From Prevotella sp. UBA6447 (lineage in GTDB: Bacteria; Bacteroidota; Bacteroidia; Bacteroidales; Bacteroidaceae): a DNA stretch of 64,000 nt. Position 1 is the stretch's first letter. Every line of letters starts with the position of its first letter. Of this stretch, positions 35,001 through 44,237 are shown one piece after another. The translations under genes and the position numbers were made by a program. The notes under the pieces were generated by a model, which was given only the letters and a program-made list of their open reading frames with translations, had not been told where the DNA came from and made no database searches. Location of the stretch: contig DJOD01000013.1 of assembly GCA_002437115.1 (NCBI GenBank), positions 14,373 through 78,372 of the forward strand. Reading direction: 5' to 3'.

Positions 35001-35271
35001 CGAAAAGGGGTACCTCAATTTGATAGGTTCCGTCACTCTTAGTTAGAGTACTATAGCCGTCAATCTCAGGCACGCTGACAATAGCACCCGACAAGGGCTG
35101 GCCGGTTGCTCCGTTGAGTACCTTACCTGCGACCTTGCGTGTGGCATATTTCTTGACTGGCTTTGCCGGTCGTTCTGATGTCGCCTTCTCTCCAGTCGCA
35201 ACATCCTGTGCGGCAGCAGGAAGGCTTCCAGCCATCATGAGCGCCAGGCCATATATCATATACTTTTTCAT
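32032..35271 (-). CDS. SusC/RagA-family TonB-dependent transporter (pair 2)
   Basis: 1079-aa outer-membrane barrel with a signal peptide (MKKYMIYGLALMMAGSLPAAA). A carboxypeptidase-D-like domain (VAGKVLNGATGQPLSGAIVS) is followed by a plug with LIIVDGVIFDQQYGR and TVMKNGTALYGAKGANGVIL, the SusC signature. The barrel ends ...SFVAGVKVNL. The plug is atypical in the ILGTKTAEDFRFTNGVT region, where many SusC proteins carry a longer TonB-box segment. It partners with the SusD at 30156-31958. Confidence 0.94.
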   Translation of the reverse strand: MKKYMIYGLALMMAGSLPAAAQDVATGEKATSERPAKPVKKYATRKVAGKVLNGATGQPLSGAIVSVPEIDGYSTLTKSDGTYQIEVPLFAGALQVTAPDMNPARIGLTSGAAQRAVKIFPDVFHDEYASGTNILGTKTAEDFRFTNGVTIEDEIQKRLGADVHSVQRNGTAGVGNVMFLSGLNSLNINAQPLIIVDGVIFDQQYGRTLLHDGFHNDILANISPADIEKVTVMKNGTALYGAKGANGVILIQTRRNHSMATRITASLSSGVTLEPKFIDMMNADQFKSYAADLLGTSGTTITDFKFLNENPDYYYYPKYHNNTDWKDQVYRTAITQNYNINVEGGDDVANYNLSLGYANNQSPLKDNGSSRLNIRFNTDIQLTQKFGVRFDASFANQTRDLRNDGAPANYTDGTPTSPSFLAYVKSPMLSPYAYASGMMSNSFLDITDEDYLSEALSHVKNYNWQLANPVAILQYGEAENKNRFENSMVNLSVTPKFQFNKHLFVSEHFSYNLVNTNEKYYIPLNGVPSYYVAAVGAVRQNEVRSLVSKQNSVFSDTRVDWSNRYGAHDLHMFGGARINWENYTLNNQLGYNTGNDKTPFMRADLLNASTTGTNDNWCSWAWYAQAEYNYLQRYYLQANLTAETSSRFGVDADNSLKIFGAPWAFFWGVQGGWVISNEPWFANVPGVNYLKLSAGYDVSGNDDIDYYAARSYFRARQFMQSVSSITFDNIGNTNLQWETTKRFNVGLEGNFLGDRLNMRFNYFLANTDHLLTYQSLSYLSGLPMNWSNGGSLRNHGFDITLIGKVLATRDFHWELGASVGHYKNKITSLSGGRKSYDTDVYGATIHSEVGHAANLFYGYKTQGVFSTSEEAAEAGLYILADNGVDRNYFGAGDMHFVDRNGDHQITEADRVVIGDPNPDLYGNIFTSLNYKRIRLDINFNYSLGNDVYNYMRSQLEGGNRFFNQTTAMLSRWQTEGQVTEMPKATFQDPMGNSRFSDRWIEDGSYLRLKTVTLSYTLPMRSTFLQGLQFWIQANNLLTFTKYLGSDPEFTMTSNVLGQGIDLGQLPQCRSFVAGVKVNL

Positions 35272-35315
35272 ATGTGTATTCTTTATAAGCGTTGGTTAGT
35301 GTGGTTCATCGCTGC

Positions 35316-36995
35316 CTAATTTTCATGTGGCTTGAAGATGATGCAATCGATATGGAAATCAGTGGCATACTTGGCCGTCTGGCTCTGCGTCACCTGGCTC
35401 ATGATGCGCAACTTGACGTTAGGATCAGGTAAGCCATAGGAGCAAACCGGAAACTTGAAGTTGTTGGCAACCTGCACGGTGTCGACCTTCTTGGGATCAT
35501 TAGTCTTGAGGTCTAGACGGCGATTGAGCTGCTTGTTGTCCTTGTTGGTGTAATAGAGCATGCAACGGAAACGGTTGGGCAGCAGGTCTTCCTCAGGGAT
35601 GTACTGATTGTAGGCCCGCTGGGGAGCAAACACCACATAGATATCATAGCCCACATTGGAGAGTAAGTTCGGAATGCTATACTGCACGGCAGCCAAGGGA
35701 AAGTGGTTTGGGTTTTCCGATGTGTTCTCCGCGATGACAGACACAAAGCTATTGCTCGAAATTTTGTCGTAGAACGGGTTGTCTGTGGTCACCTGATGCA
35801 CGGTGAGCGGTTGCGACGTGTCAATAAGGGTGTCCTGTCGGCTGACATTCTCCGCCTCTACCTTCACGGTCTGGAAGAAGGTCTTCTCCTTAGGAACATT
35901 GAAATGGGGCGCAACACGCACATGTCCATTGCTACACTCAACATCTTCAGTTCCTTCGAAGATGCCTCCGGCATCAAACGGGCGGAAGAAAATGTTGTAG
36001 GGCTCCAAGTCCATGTTTTTGCGATAGGTATAGCTGACGGCCTGAGTCGACACAGCCGAATCGGCAAATGAGCGATCTGGGTTAATAGTGCGGCTGAAGA
36101 GCGTTCCAGAGAGGATGGATAGACGCGTGTTGGCCACTTGCATGGAATCGCGTTTGTTGACGGTGTTGGCGTAAACGAAGTAGTCTTGGTATTCGCTCAC
36201 CAGGCGACTCCACACATCGTTGGTGGGCACAAGCATCCAGTAGGTGGAGTCCTCTGTGTTGATTTGCCCATAACTATAGAAGAGCGAATTAGAGAGTACT
36301 GATACGGAGTCGAGATACTCGGTATGCCCATCGGCGTTGATGCCACCAGGCACACTGGCTGCCTCGTTGAATTCATAGCGCGAATAGCTATTGATGAAGT
36401 TGTAGGCGCTGTCGATCCGGCTGTCTATGCCCAAGTACTCAAAGATGTTAGGAAAATAATCAATCTTCTTGTCGATGGTGAAGAGCACACCGTTGGAATG
36501 GAGCGCATTGGAAGTTATGAACTCCTGTTTGTCAATAGTGGTCGGCGTAACTGGAGCCATCTTGCCGTTGAGCAAAGTCAGAGTGTCGTTGGTGAGCGAT
36601 GACACAGGCTGCGTGAAGAGTGATATGTGATTTTGCACAAACTGGCGAATCACCGTGTTGTCGTTGTCGCGCACGCCCTTGTCTTTTTGTTCCTGGTAAG
36701 CGGAGACAAGGCTGTCTGCCTGCTCGGCACTTAGCCCATCGTTGGTTAGAGCGAAGACTGTATAGGTCTGGCTGCCAGAGAGATTGCGGTTGTATCCGCA
36801 GCCTTGCAGCACATGGGCGAAGTTGCTCAAGTTGGCCTCTGAGGAGATGGCCTGCCAAAGGGTTGTCTTGGCCCCGCCATCGCCCGTAGAAGGATCATAA
36901 TGGTCATCCCAGTCGGTGCATGAGGCAAAGGGCAAGGCGAGGGCTGCGAGCCCTAGCCATGCCTTACCCATGATATGATTGAAGGTTGTTTTCAT
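35316..36995 (-). CDS. Fasciclin (FAS1)-domain lipoprotein C
   Basis: 559 aa, lipobox ALPFASCTDWDD. FAS1 features: ISSEANLSNFAHVLQGCGYN, YTVFALTNDGLSAEQ and VIRQFVQNHISLFTQ in the first ~130 residues, then ITSNALHSNGVLFTIDK as the second H2-box-like element. The C-terminal ~170 residues are beta-rich without FAS1 motifs and may be a ligand-binding sandwich. FAS1 domains mediate adhesion or binding; a surface-exposed partner of the adjacent SusC/SusD is likely. It lies 45 nt upstream of the SusC of pair 2. Confidence 0.85.
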   Translation of the reverse strand: MKTTFNHIMGKAWLGLAALALPFASCTDWDDHYDPSTGDGGAKTTLWQAISSEANLSNFAHVLQGCGYNRNLSGSQTYTVFALTNDGLSAEQADSLVSAYQEQKDKGVRDNDNTVIRQFVQNHISLFTQPVSSLTNDTLTLLNGKMAPVTPTTIDKQEFITSNALHSNGVLFTIDKKIDYFPNIFEYLGIDSRIDSAYNFINSYSRYEFNEAASVPGGINADGHTEYLDSVSVLSNSLFYSYGQINTEDSTYWMLVPTNDVWSRLVSEYQDYFVYANTVNKRDSMQVANTRLSILSGTLFSRTINPDRSFADSAVSTQAVSYTYRKNMDLEPYNIFFRPFDAGGIFEGTEDVECSNGHVRVAPHFNVPKEKTFFQTVKVEAENVSRQDTLIDTSQPLTVHQVTTDNPFYDKISSNSFVSVIAENTSENPNHFPLAAVQYSIPNLLSNVGYDIYVVFAPQRAYNQYIPEEDLLPNRFRCMLYYTNKDNKQLNRRLDLKTNDPKKVDTVQVANNFKFPVCSYGLPDPNVKLRIMSQVTQSQTAKYATDFHIDCIIFKPHEN

Positions 36996-37040
36996 TGTCT
37001 TTGTTTTTAGATGTGGTTACTGTTGACTGTTTCTCATCTG

Positions 37041-39092
37041 TTAAAGCATGTCCTCTATCTCACCATCATCGGTGACACCATAAACACTCTTTGGAACCAA
37101 CTCAAGATAGTCAATCATAAACTCATTGTTGTTGCCCATCTTCGTTGACACGCTACGGAAGCGCAGGTAATGGTCCTTGTTCGGGTCAATATGCACCGTG
37201 CAAAGCACAATGCGGAAAGTCTGCACCTGCGCGGCGAAAGCCGTGCGGTCTGAATAACCCGTGGGGTGACCCTCGCCATTAATTCTGTAACCTCCAGCTG
37301 CTCCGCGATAGTAGCCTTTGTTCTTCAAGGCCTTTTGGTCGCGTGCGAGCTGCTCCTGCGTCATGCCAGTGTAGTTGCTCACCCAGTCGCTTCCAAGGAT
37401 TGACGGGTCGTTGAGGGCAATTGTCATGTCGAGTGGAATGCCCTGAGGCACGCCATCAAAATAAATCTGCGCGATGCCTCGCGTGGGTTCCTGTGCATAC
37501 CCCATGCGAATCTGCCAGTCGCCCTCATAGGGAACGGGCGGGAGCTTAAAAGTGATATCGTAGTTTCCAAACATATTAAACTCATCACCCTCGTAGGAGT
37601 CATAGTAGTTGCGCGGGCGACGATAGACAAAATCGCCATTGACGCTAACTCCTTTCAGGTAACCGTCGGGGAAGTAATAATTGCGGCCATACTTGGCGGT
37701 CTCGTCGTAAGCGGGATCGTTGTGGGCGGGGTCGCCATTCTGGCGGATGTTCATGGTCATGAGCTCTGGGAAAATGGTCGAGAGGTCCATGCGGATACGC
37801 ACGCCATCGACAATATCGCGCGTCTGCTCAGAAAAGGCAAGCAGGTCGTCGACGTAGAAGTAACGGCCATTGAGAGCTGTGTTCTCCACACCGTTCTCCA
37901 CGGTTTGGCTAATCATGGCACCGGGAATCTGGTAGTCGTCATCATAGCGGCGATTGATGTAACGCTGCCCGAGCGCGCTGTTGCCTGCATATTTCACCAC
38001 TGTGAGTCGCTCAAATTTCAGCATGGTGTATGGAAGCATGGTCTCATACCAGTCGACAGGGTTCATCTGTGTGGTGCTGATGCCAATGTCGTTACGTGGT
38101 GTGAGGAGGTTCCAACCGATGCAGTCACGTGTCAAGATGTGATAAGCGATGAGTCTGTTGAGCGGATTTTTGCGATTCGTGAGTTGGTCAAAACTGTGGT
38201 AAGGCTGATTGACATCATCAGGATAGACGGCATCGTAGATTTCGCACGCTTTCTGATAAAGCTGCTCGAGCGTGGTGATGCCATACTTCTCACGGAGGAT
38301 GGAATCTGTGGGGATGAAAGCCGTGAAGCCCTGCTTCTTCTCGTCTGGAGCTGTGGCCGTTTCCTGGTTGACGTGCGAAGTATACTTGATGCGTGGATAC
38401 AGCGACGCGTCGTACGACTCGTCAATGTAAGCATAGAGCGAGTCTTCCAGATGCGTCTGTCTCAGCGCTTGGGCAAAGAGCGAGATGCGCGGGTTCTCAT
38501 TGATCACGTTGGGAAGCATGCGCGAACTGGAGGTCAGCACACCGTCAATGGGCTGCATAATTCCGTTCTCCACGGAGTCATCCTGCAGGGCAAAGATGAT
38601 GTTGGCCGACCGATTCAAGCGCACCACACCATTGCTGTCGTTGTCGACATCATGGGTGATCTCAATGAAACGCTTATTCATGTTGGCCGTCGTTAACGTG
38701 CCATCATTCATTTCCGAGGTAGCAAACATGTTCTCCACAAGATGAGTGCGTGCGATGGTGTCACACTCGGCATCGGTAAGGTCGCTCACCGAGCTTTTGC
38801 CGTGCTGCTGGAGATACTTGTTGATGGCATCGTTGGTCGGTGCGAAACAGGTGTAATGGCCATAGGCCGACAAGAGGTCCATGAGACCAGCGCGATCCAC
38901 AATGGTGGCATATTCGCTGAACTGCTCATGCGTCTTGAGGTACTGGCTCATCATCTCGCCCTTGAACGTGTAATAGTTCTCAGTGTCGGGCTCGTCGGAG
39001 CAAGCCGAGAAGAGCAAGGCTGCCAAGAAGAGCGGCATCAGTGCCATAGCTTTGACACCATGTCTTATAATATGATAGATGTTGTCTTTCAT
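37041..39092 (-). CDS. Fasciclin (FAS1)-domain lipoprotein B with C-terminal beta-sandwich
   Basis: 683 aa, lipobox LLFSACSDEPDT. First FAS1 unit in residues ~45-190 (EYATIVDRAGLMDLLSAYG, YTCFAPTNDAINKYL, HLVENMFATSEM); a second, diverged unit follows (~195-400), with FTAFIPTDSILREKYG. The last ~200 residues (DYDITFKLPPVPYEG-type strands, IYFDGVPQGIPLDM) look like a carbohydrate-binding jelly roll. It starts 12 nt after SusD pair 1. Confidence 0.85.
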   Translation of the reverse strand: MKDNIYHIIRHGVKAMALMPLFLAALLFSACSDEPDTENYYTFKGEMMSQYLKTHEQFSEYATIVDRAGLMDLLSAYGHYTCFAPTNDAINKYLQQHGKSSVSDLTDAECDTIARTHLVENMFATSEMNDGTLTTANMNKRFIEITHDVDNDSNGVVRLNRSANIIFALQDDSVENGIMQPIDGVLTSSSRMLPNVINENPRISLFAQALRQTHLEDSLYAYIDESYDASLYPRIKYTSHVNQETATAPDEKKQGFTAFIPTDSILREKYGITTLEQLYQKACEIYDAVYPDDVNQPYHSFDQLTNRKNPLNRLIAYHILTRDCIGWNLLTPRNDIGISTTQMNPVDWYETMLPYTMLKFERLTVVKYAGNSALGQRYINRRYDDDYQIPGAMISQTVENGVENTALNGRYFYVDDLLAFSEQTRDIVDGVRIRMDLSTIFPELMTMNIRQNGDPAHNDPAYDETAKYGRNYYFPDGYLKGVSVNGDFVYRRPRNYYDSYEGDEFNMFGNYDITFKLPPVPYEGDWQIRMGYAQEPTRGIAQIYFDGVPQGIPLDMTIALNDPSILGSDWVSNYTGMTQEQLARDQKALKNKGYYRGAAGGYRINGEGHPTGYSDRTAFAAQVQTFRIVLCTVHIDPNKDHYLRFRSVSTKMGNNNEFMIDYLELVPKSVYGVTDDGEIEDML

Positions 39093-39104
39093 GATGGTGA
39101 TGGT

Positions 39105-40850
39105 TTATTTGGTAGTTTCATAGCTTGAGTTCTCGCCATTGCCGAAGGCTGGGTTCTGCGTGAGGTTTTTGTTGACCTGCAGCTCGTCTTTGTTGTACGG
39201 CCAGAAAATGGCATCGATGCGCTTCAGCTTGTTTTGCGAGGCAGAACCAGTGTTGCCTGTCGACTTCTTAGAAGCCTGAGAAGCGAGGTAGCTGGTGTTG
39301 CCGTCTCGCAGCGAACGTCGCACGAGGTCGAACCAACGCTTGCCCTCAAAAAGGAACTCGCGATGACGCTCATCCATGACGAGGTCAGCCATGAGGCTCT
39401 TGCTGGCATAGGAAGCATAGTTGATATCGGTCTTCGTGGTGGAGCAATTGTAACGTTTATTGATGGTGTTGACGATGTCGTAGGCGGCATGGAGCAACGA
39501 GTCGTTGACAGCCTTGCCTGCCTCACTCTCATCGCTATTGTTCACCATCTCAACGAGAGCCTCTGCTTTCATAAGCATCACATCAGTGAGACGGTAGATA
39601 ATCCAGTTGGCATGGCAGTAGCTGCCAGCCCAATGGGTGCCATAAGTGGCCTTACCCTTGGAGGTGGCGTTGGTGGGTGGCGTGACACTCACGCTGCTAC
39701 CCGCCTGCGTGTATTTGGCGATGCCAAACGAGGTCTCTCCCAGAGGTTCTAAGCTGGTATAGTAACGCGTGTCATACTTGGAAAGGAACACTGTGGGGTT
39801 GTCCTTCGTGAAGTCGTCGCCGAGGTAGTCGGAGGGCTTGACATATCCCGGAAAAGTCTCGGCGCTTCCATAATTGCTGCTCACCGCATAGTTGGCGAGC
39901 TGGTTGTTGTCATCCATGTAAACAAGCTCGAAGATACTCTCTACACTGTTGCCGTTATTGAAAATCTGATTAGCCACATTACCATAGTCTGAGCCTTGGC
40001 GGTCAGAGATGAGGGGATAGCCGTCTTGCATCTGGTCGTCCTCTGAAGCTGAACCGCCGAGCTTGTCAAGCTGGTCCTGGTAGTCCTGCGTCTTGGCCTT
40101 GATGACCATGTCGGCATAGCGCACAGCATTTTGGTAGTCTTGCTTCCATAGATACATCTCACAAAGCATGGCGTGGATAGCATCCTGTGTGATGCGTCCG
40201 CGCTGCGAGTAGCGGTTGGTCTGCGGATACTTGCGCACAGCATTGCTCTGTACACTCTCCAGGTCGGCGATAAGTGAGTCGAGCACCGTATTGAACGGTG
40301 TGGCGGGCAGGTCCATTTTCTGCGTATCGTCAAGGAAAGCCTCCTTACTAAAGGGCACGTTGCGATAAGCGCGGATGAGATAGAAGTAGCAGAGGTCACG
40401 CAGGGCCGACATCTCGGCCACTGTGGCGCGTAATTCGCTCTGTGTGTAGTTGGGGTCGCGATTGGCCACCGTCGGCGCGAAGTGGATGACGGTGTTGCAG
40501 TCGTTGATGACCTTGTAGATGCAAGTCCAGTCAGTGAATGAATTGGAGGCGTTGATGTTCTCCTTGAGGATGTTCGACAGGTCCTGGTAATTGTCAATGT
40601 TGGTGCCGCCCTGTATGTTGTCCGAGCGGAACTCGCCCCAGCACATCATGCGGGAGATACAGGCCGACGACTGCAGAGAACTGTAGCACCCGTTGACAAC
40701 GTTGACAACGTCGTTCTCCTCATTCCAGAATTTATCGAGCGTGATGTCGTTGAGTGGCTCCACGACAAGGAAGTCAGAACATGAGGTCATGGCAAGGGCA
40801 AGCACGCCCACCCAAGCCTTTGTCCATATATGATGAAATTTGTTGTTCAT
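39105..40850 (-). CDS. SusD/RagB-family nutrient-binding lipoprotein (pair 1)
   Basis: 581 aa from the ATG at 40850. Lipobox LALAMTSCSDFLVVEPLND is followed by KFWNEENDVVNVVNGCYSSL, the standard SusD beginning. TPR region SALRDLCYFYLIRAYRNVPF; C-terminal VMDERHREFLFEGKRWFDLVRRS matches the RagB/SusD signature. It lies 63 nt after its SusC and 12 nt before fasciclin lipoprotein B. Confidence 0.95.
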   Translation of the reverse strand: MNNKFHHIWTKAWVGVLALAMTSCSDFLVVEPLNDITLDKFWNEENDVVNVVNGCYSSLQSSACISRMMCWGEFRSDNIQGGTNIDNYQDLSNILKENINASNSFTDWTCIYKVINDCNTVIHFAPTVANRDPNYTQSELRATVAEMSALRDLCYFYLIRAYRNVPFSKEAFLDDTQKMDLPATPFNTVLDSLIADLESVQSNAVRKYPQTNRYSQRGRITQDAIHAMLCEMYLWKQDYQNAVRYADMVIKAKTQDYQDQLDKLGGSASEDDQMQDGYPLISDRQGSDYGNVANQIFNNGNSVESIFELVYMDDNNQLANYAVSSNYGSAETFPGYVKPSDYLGDDFTKDNPTVFLSKYDTRYYTSLEPLGETSFGIAKYTQAGSSVSVTPPTNATSKGKATYGTHWAGSYCHANWIIYRLTDVMLMKAEALVEMVNNSDESEAGKAVNDSLLHAAYDIVNTINKRYNCSTTKTDINYASYASKSLMADLVMDERHREFLFEGKRWFDLVRRSLRDGNTSYLASQASKKSTGNTGSASQNKLKRIDAIFWPYNKDELQVNKNLTQNPAFGNGENSSYETTK

Positions 40851-40913
40851 AAGATTATTCGTTATGATCATTAGCCGTTGTTGGATTTTAGCTCTCGGTG
40901 AAGCTTCGCTCTT

Positions 40914-43900
40914 TTAGAAGTCGACGGTGATACCGAGGGTGTAAGAGCGAGAGCGCGGTGTCTGTCCGCCGTCGGTGGCCGCTCCGTAGCTACCATAACC
41001 AATCTCAGGGTCGACACCAGTATACTTGGTGAGGATAAAGAGGTTATTGGCACTGACATAGAAGCGAAGAGCCCTGAGGCCGAGCATCTTGACAACGTTC
41101 TTCTTGAAGCCATACGATAGCTGCAGGTAGTTGAGACGTAGGAAGGTTCCCGACTCCACGAAACGGTCGCTGATGAGCGTGTTGTAGTTGGTCGTCGAGC
41201 CATACATGGCACGCGGAATGGTAGTCACGTCACCCTCCTTGCGCCAGCGATAGTTCACGGCCTCACTTTGGTTGTTGTTGTTGGTCATGGCCTCGGCGTC
41301 AAGACGGGCGAGGTTGAGAATTTTATTGCCAACACGGTAGGTGAACTGTGAGTTGAGTTTCCAACCGTTATAATTAAAGGTGAAACCGAAACCTCCTGTC
41401 AACTTCGGAAGTGATGAGCCGAGATAAACGATATCGAGCGCGTTGATGTTTCCATCGTTGTTGACATCCTCATACATGGCATCGCCACCCTTGAATTTAT
41501 AGGTATTGCCCGTGTTGACGTTTGAGTAGTTGTAAGCCATCTGTATGGGTTCTCCATTGTCGTCAAGGATAACCTTGCCATCGGCGTTGCGTGCTACAGG
41601 CGCCGTCTTCCCAGCCGCATCGAAGGCCTGGCGCTCCTCTTCTGTCATGTTCTTGTAGGTGTCGTACTGGTATTGATAAACGCCTTTGTAGCGGAATCCG
41701 TAAATCGCACCGAATGGATTACCAATCTGCACGCGCTGCAGTACTTCTCTGTTATTGTAGTTGAACTCGCTGTTGAGCGACTTCAGTACCGACTCGTCCA
41801 TTGAGAGAATCTCGTTGCGGTTGTTGCCGAAAGAGGCGTTGAAATCCATGTAGAACTTGCCAGACTCAAGGAGGCGATTGGTGTCGATATTGAACTCCCA
41901 ACCGGTGTTGCGCATGGACCCGACGTTGCCAGTGGTCAGTGTGGCATAACCCGAGTTAGAAGGGATGCGAATGTTGGACATCAACATATCCTTAGTGGTC
42001 GACTGATACCAGTCGAACATGAAATTAAGCTTGTCGTTGAAGAAGTGCACATCCATACCTATGTCGTAAGTGGAGACGGTCTCCCAGCGCAGGTCGGTCA
42101 ATCGGATGTTTGTGGGTGTCATGGCACTGTTGCCCAAGTAGCCGTAGGTGGTGCCATACTTACTCATATAGAGGTAGTCGCTTCCAGGTTGGTTGCCCAC
42201 ACGGCCCCAGCTGGGGCGGATGCTGAGCATGGAGAGCCACTTGCGTGCGCTTTCCATCCAAGGCTCATCAATGATATTCCATCGGAGTGACACAGCGGGG
42301 AAGTATCCCCAGCGGCGATCGGGACCAAACTTGGTGGTACCGTCCATACGAAGCGAGAAATCGGCCATGTAGCGGCCCTTGTAGGCATAGTGGGTAGAGA
42401 AGGTATAGTACATCGAGCGCCACTGGCTGAAGCTGGAGCTCAACCCTGTCACCTTTCCTCCAGCATCGGGCGATGTGATGCCACCCGAGGGCAACATATT
42501 GGCGTTAGTGCCCTGGCCGTTGGAACTGCCGGAAGTGAGTTCGAAGCGTCCCATCATCATCAACGAGTGGTCCTTGTTGGTGAAGTGGGGAATAAGGGTC
42601 AGCGTGTGCTTGGTATTGAAGGCCACACTCTTGTTAGAGCCGGTGTAAGCCTCGTTGACACCACTGTTCCATGCCACTGTCTTGAGCTCCTGGGGATAAA
42701 ACATGTCAACGTAGTCGTTGAAGATGTTCATGTAGACACGTCCCTGGTAGTCGAGGCGCCAACTTTCGTCATCGATTCCGAGGAGTTTGTAGTCTATCTG
42801 GAACTCAGGAGAGATGTCATAAGTGCGCTGGTCGTTTTTAGCCAAATGGGCAGATGCCACGGGATTGACGAGGCCTTTCTGGTCATCGTTGAACACTGAT
42901 GAGGCACTCTGCAGCATCTCATAGTATTTGCTGGTGTTGCGACCCATATCATCCTGCTCGTAAATGCTCATGTTAGGCATCTTGCGATATGCGATGGAGA
43001 GCAGGTTGTCGTAGTTGCGCTTGTTCTTGGTGTAAGTCAGCGAGAAGTTGGTGGCGATCTTAATGCGGTCGCTCACATAGTAGTCAAGAGCCACACGTGT
43101 GGAGAAGCGGTTGAGCTTCTGCTCAATGACGGAGCCTGTCTCATGGTCGAAGCCACCGGAAATGCGGAACGTGGCCTTGTCGCCACCGCCTGTGATGGAG
43201 AGGAAGTGGTTTTGGCGGAGACCAACCTGGGTGACAGCGTCGCGCCAGTCAGTGTTGTTATTGTATTGCTCATACTCCGAGAAGGTCGGGTCGTAGTTGA
43301 TTTCGCGGATATTGGCAGCACCGTCGTTTTGCTGAGGGTTGAAATACGACTCCTTGAGCAGCATGGTATAGTCGTCACCATTAAGGAGCTTGTATCCCTT
43401 GGGCTGGTAGGTGCCGGTGAGGCGGAGCGAATAGCTCACACGAGGGCTACCCTTGCTGCCGCGCTTGGTAACGAGTTGTATGACGCCATTGGCACCCTGC
43501 GAGCCGTAGATTGCCGTTGCGGCAGCATCCTTGAGCACAGTGATGCTCTCTATATCCTCAGGGTTGATATTGAGGAGCTGTGCGAATTGTTCGTCGTTTG
43601 CAGAGTTGACATCAAAGTTGCTCATGTCCACGTTCCACGTGTTTCCGTTGACCACAATGAGCGGGTTGGAGGATGTGAGTGATGACACGGTGGAGGCACC
43701 ACGCAGGCGCATGGTGGTTCCTGCGCCAAGGTTGCCGCTTACCGACACGATATCAAGTCCGGCAATACGTCCCTGTAGGGCCTCGTCGATGGTGTTCATG
43801 CCCAATCCTTCAAACTCCTTGGTGGAGATGGTCTGTGTGGAATAAGATATCTCTCGCTCGGGAATGGCAAGGCCGCCTCCTGAGAGACGTTTCTTGGCTG

Positions 43901-44234
43901 TGACGGTTACCTCCTTCAATGTGTTCTGGCTCTTCAGCGTGACGTTGATTTCGTCGCTGGTGAAGGGTAGCACCTGCGCTTTGGTACCTACGAAACTGAT
44001 GCGTAGCTTGTTCTTAGCGGGATTGCTCACCTTCATGGAGTAGTTTCCGTTGACATCGGTCGTCGTCGACTCAATGATACGCCCGTTGGCGTCGATTTCG
44101 CAGACGGCAGCGCCCATGACCGGCCCAAACTCATCGAGGACGGATCCGTGCACAGACGTGATCTGCTGGGCAGAAGTCTGCATGGCCACGATGCATAGCA
44201 TCGACAGCAATATGTATCTTAGATATTGTTTCAT
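40914..44234 (-). CDS. SusC/RagA-family TonB-dependent transporter (pair 1)
   Basis: 1106 aa with a signal peptide (MKQYLRYILLSMLCIVAMQT). CarboxypepD-like VHGSVLDEFGPVMGAAV, then the TonB-box-like LKEVTVTAKKRLSGG, plug motifs RLRGASTVSSL, PLIVVNGNTW and TVLKDAAATAIYGSQGANGV, and a barrel ending SYTLGITVDF. All SusC hallmarks are present. Its start codon is 3 nt after the stop of fasciclin lipoprotein A, indicating strong coupling. Confidence 0.96.
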   Translation of the reverse strand: MKQYLRYILLSMLCIVAMQTSAQQITSVHGSVLDEFGPVMGAAVCEIDANGRIIESTTTDVNGNYSMKVSNPAKNKLRISFVGTKAQVLPFTSDEINVTLKSQNTLKEVTVTAKKRLSGGGLAIPEREISYSTQTISTKEFEGLGMNTIDEALQGRIAGLDIVSVSGNLGAGTTMRLRGASTVSSLTSSNPLIVVNGNTWNVDMSNFDVNSANDEQFAQLLNINPEDIESITVLKDAAATAIYGSQGANGVIQLVTKRGSKGSPRVSYSLRLTGTYQPKGYKLLNGDDYTMLLKESYFNPQQNDGAANIREINYDPTFSEYEQYNNNTDWRDAVTQVGLRQNHFLSITGGGDKATFRISGGFDHETGSVIEQKLNRFSTRVALDYYVSDRIKIATNFSLTYTKNKRNYDNLLSIAYRKMPNMSIYEQDDMGRNTSKYYEMLQSASSVFNDDQKGLVNPVASAHLAKNDQRTYDISPEFQIDYKLLGIDDESWRLDYQGRVYMNIFNDYVDMFYPQELKTVAWNSGVNEAYTGSNKSVAFNTKHTLTLIPHFTNKDHSLMMMGRFELTSGSSNGQGTNANMLPSGGITSPDAGGKVTGLSSSFSQWRSMYYTFSTHYAYKGRYMADFSLRMDGTTKFGPDRRWGYFPAVSLRWNIIDEPWMESARKWLSMLSIRPSWGRVGNQPGSDYLYMSKYGTTYGYLGNSAMTPTNIRLTDLRWETVSTYDIGMDVHFFNDKLNFMFDWYQSTTKDMLMSNIRIPSNSGYATLTTGNVGSMRNTGWEFNIDTNRLLESGKFYMDFNASFGNNRNEILSMDESVLKSLNSEFNYNNREVLQRVQIGNPFGAIYGFRYKGVYQYQYDTYKNMTEEERQAFDAAGKTAPVARNADGKVILDDNGEPIQMAYNYSNVNTGNTYKFKGGDAMYEDVNNDGNINALDIVYLGSSLPKLTGGFGFTFNYNGWKLNSQFTYRVGNKILNLARLDAEAMTNNNNQSEAVNYRWRKEGDVTTIPRAMYGSTTNYNTLISDRFVESGTFLRLNYLQLSYGFKKNVVKMLGLRALRFYVSANNLFILTKYTGVDPEIGYGSYGAATDGGQTPRSRSYTLGITVDF

Positions 44235-44237
44235 GGA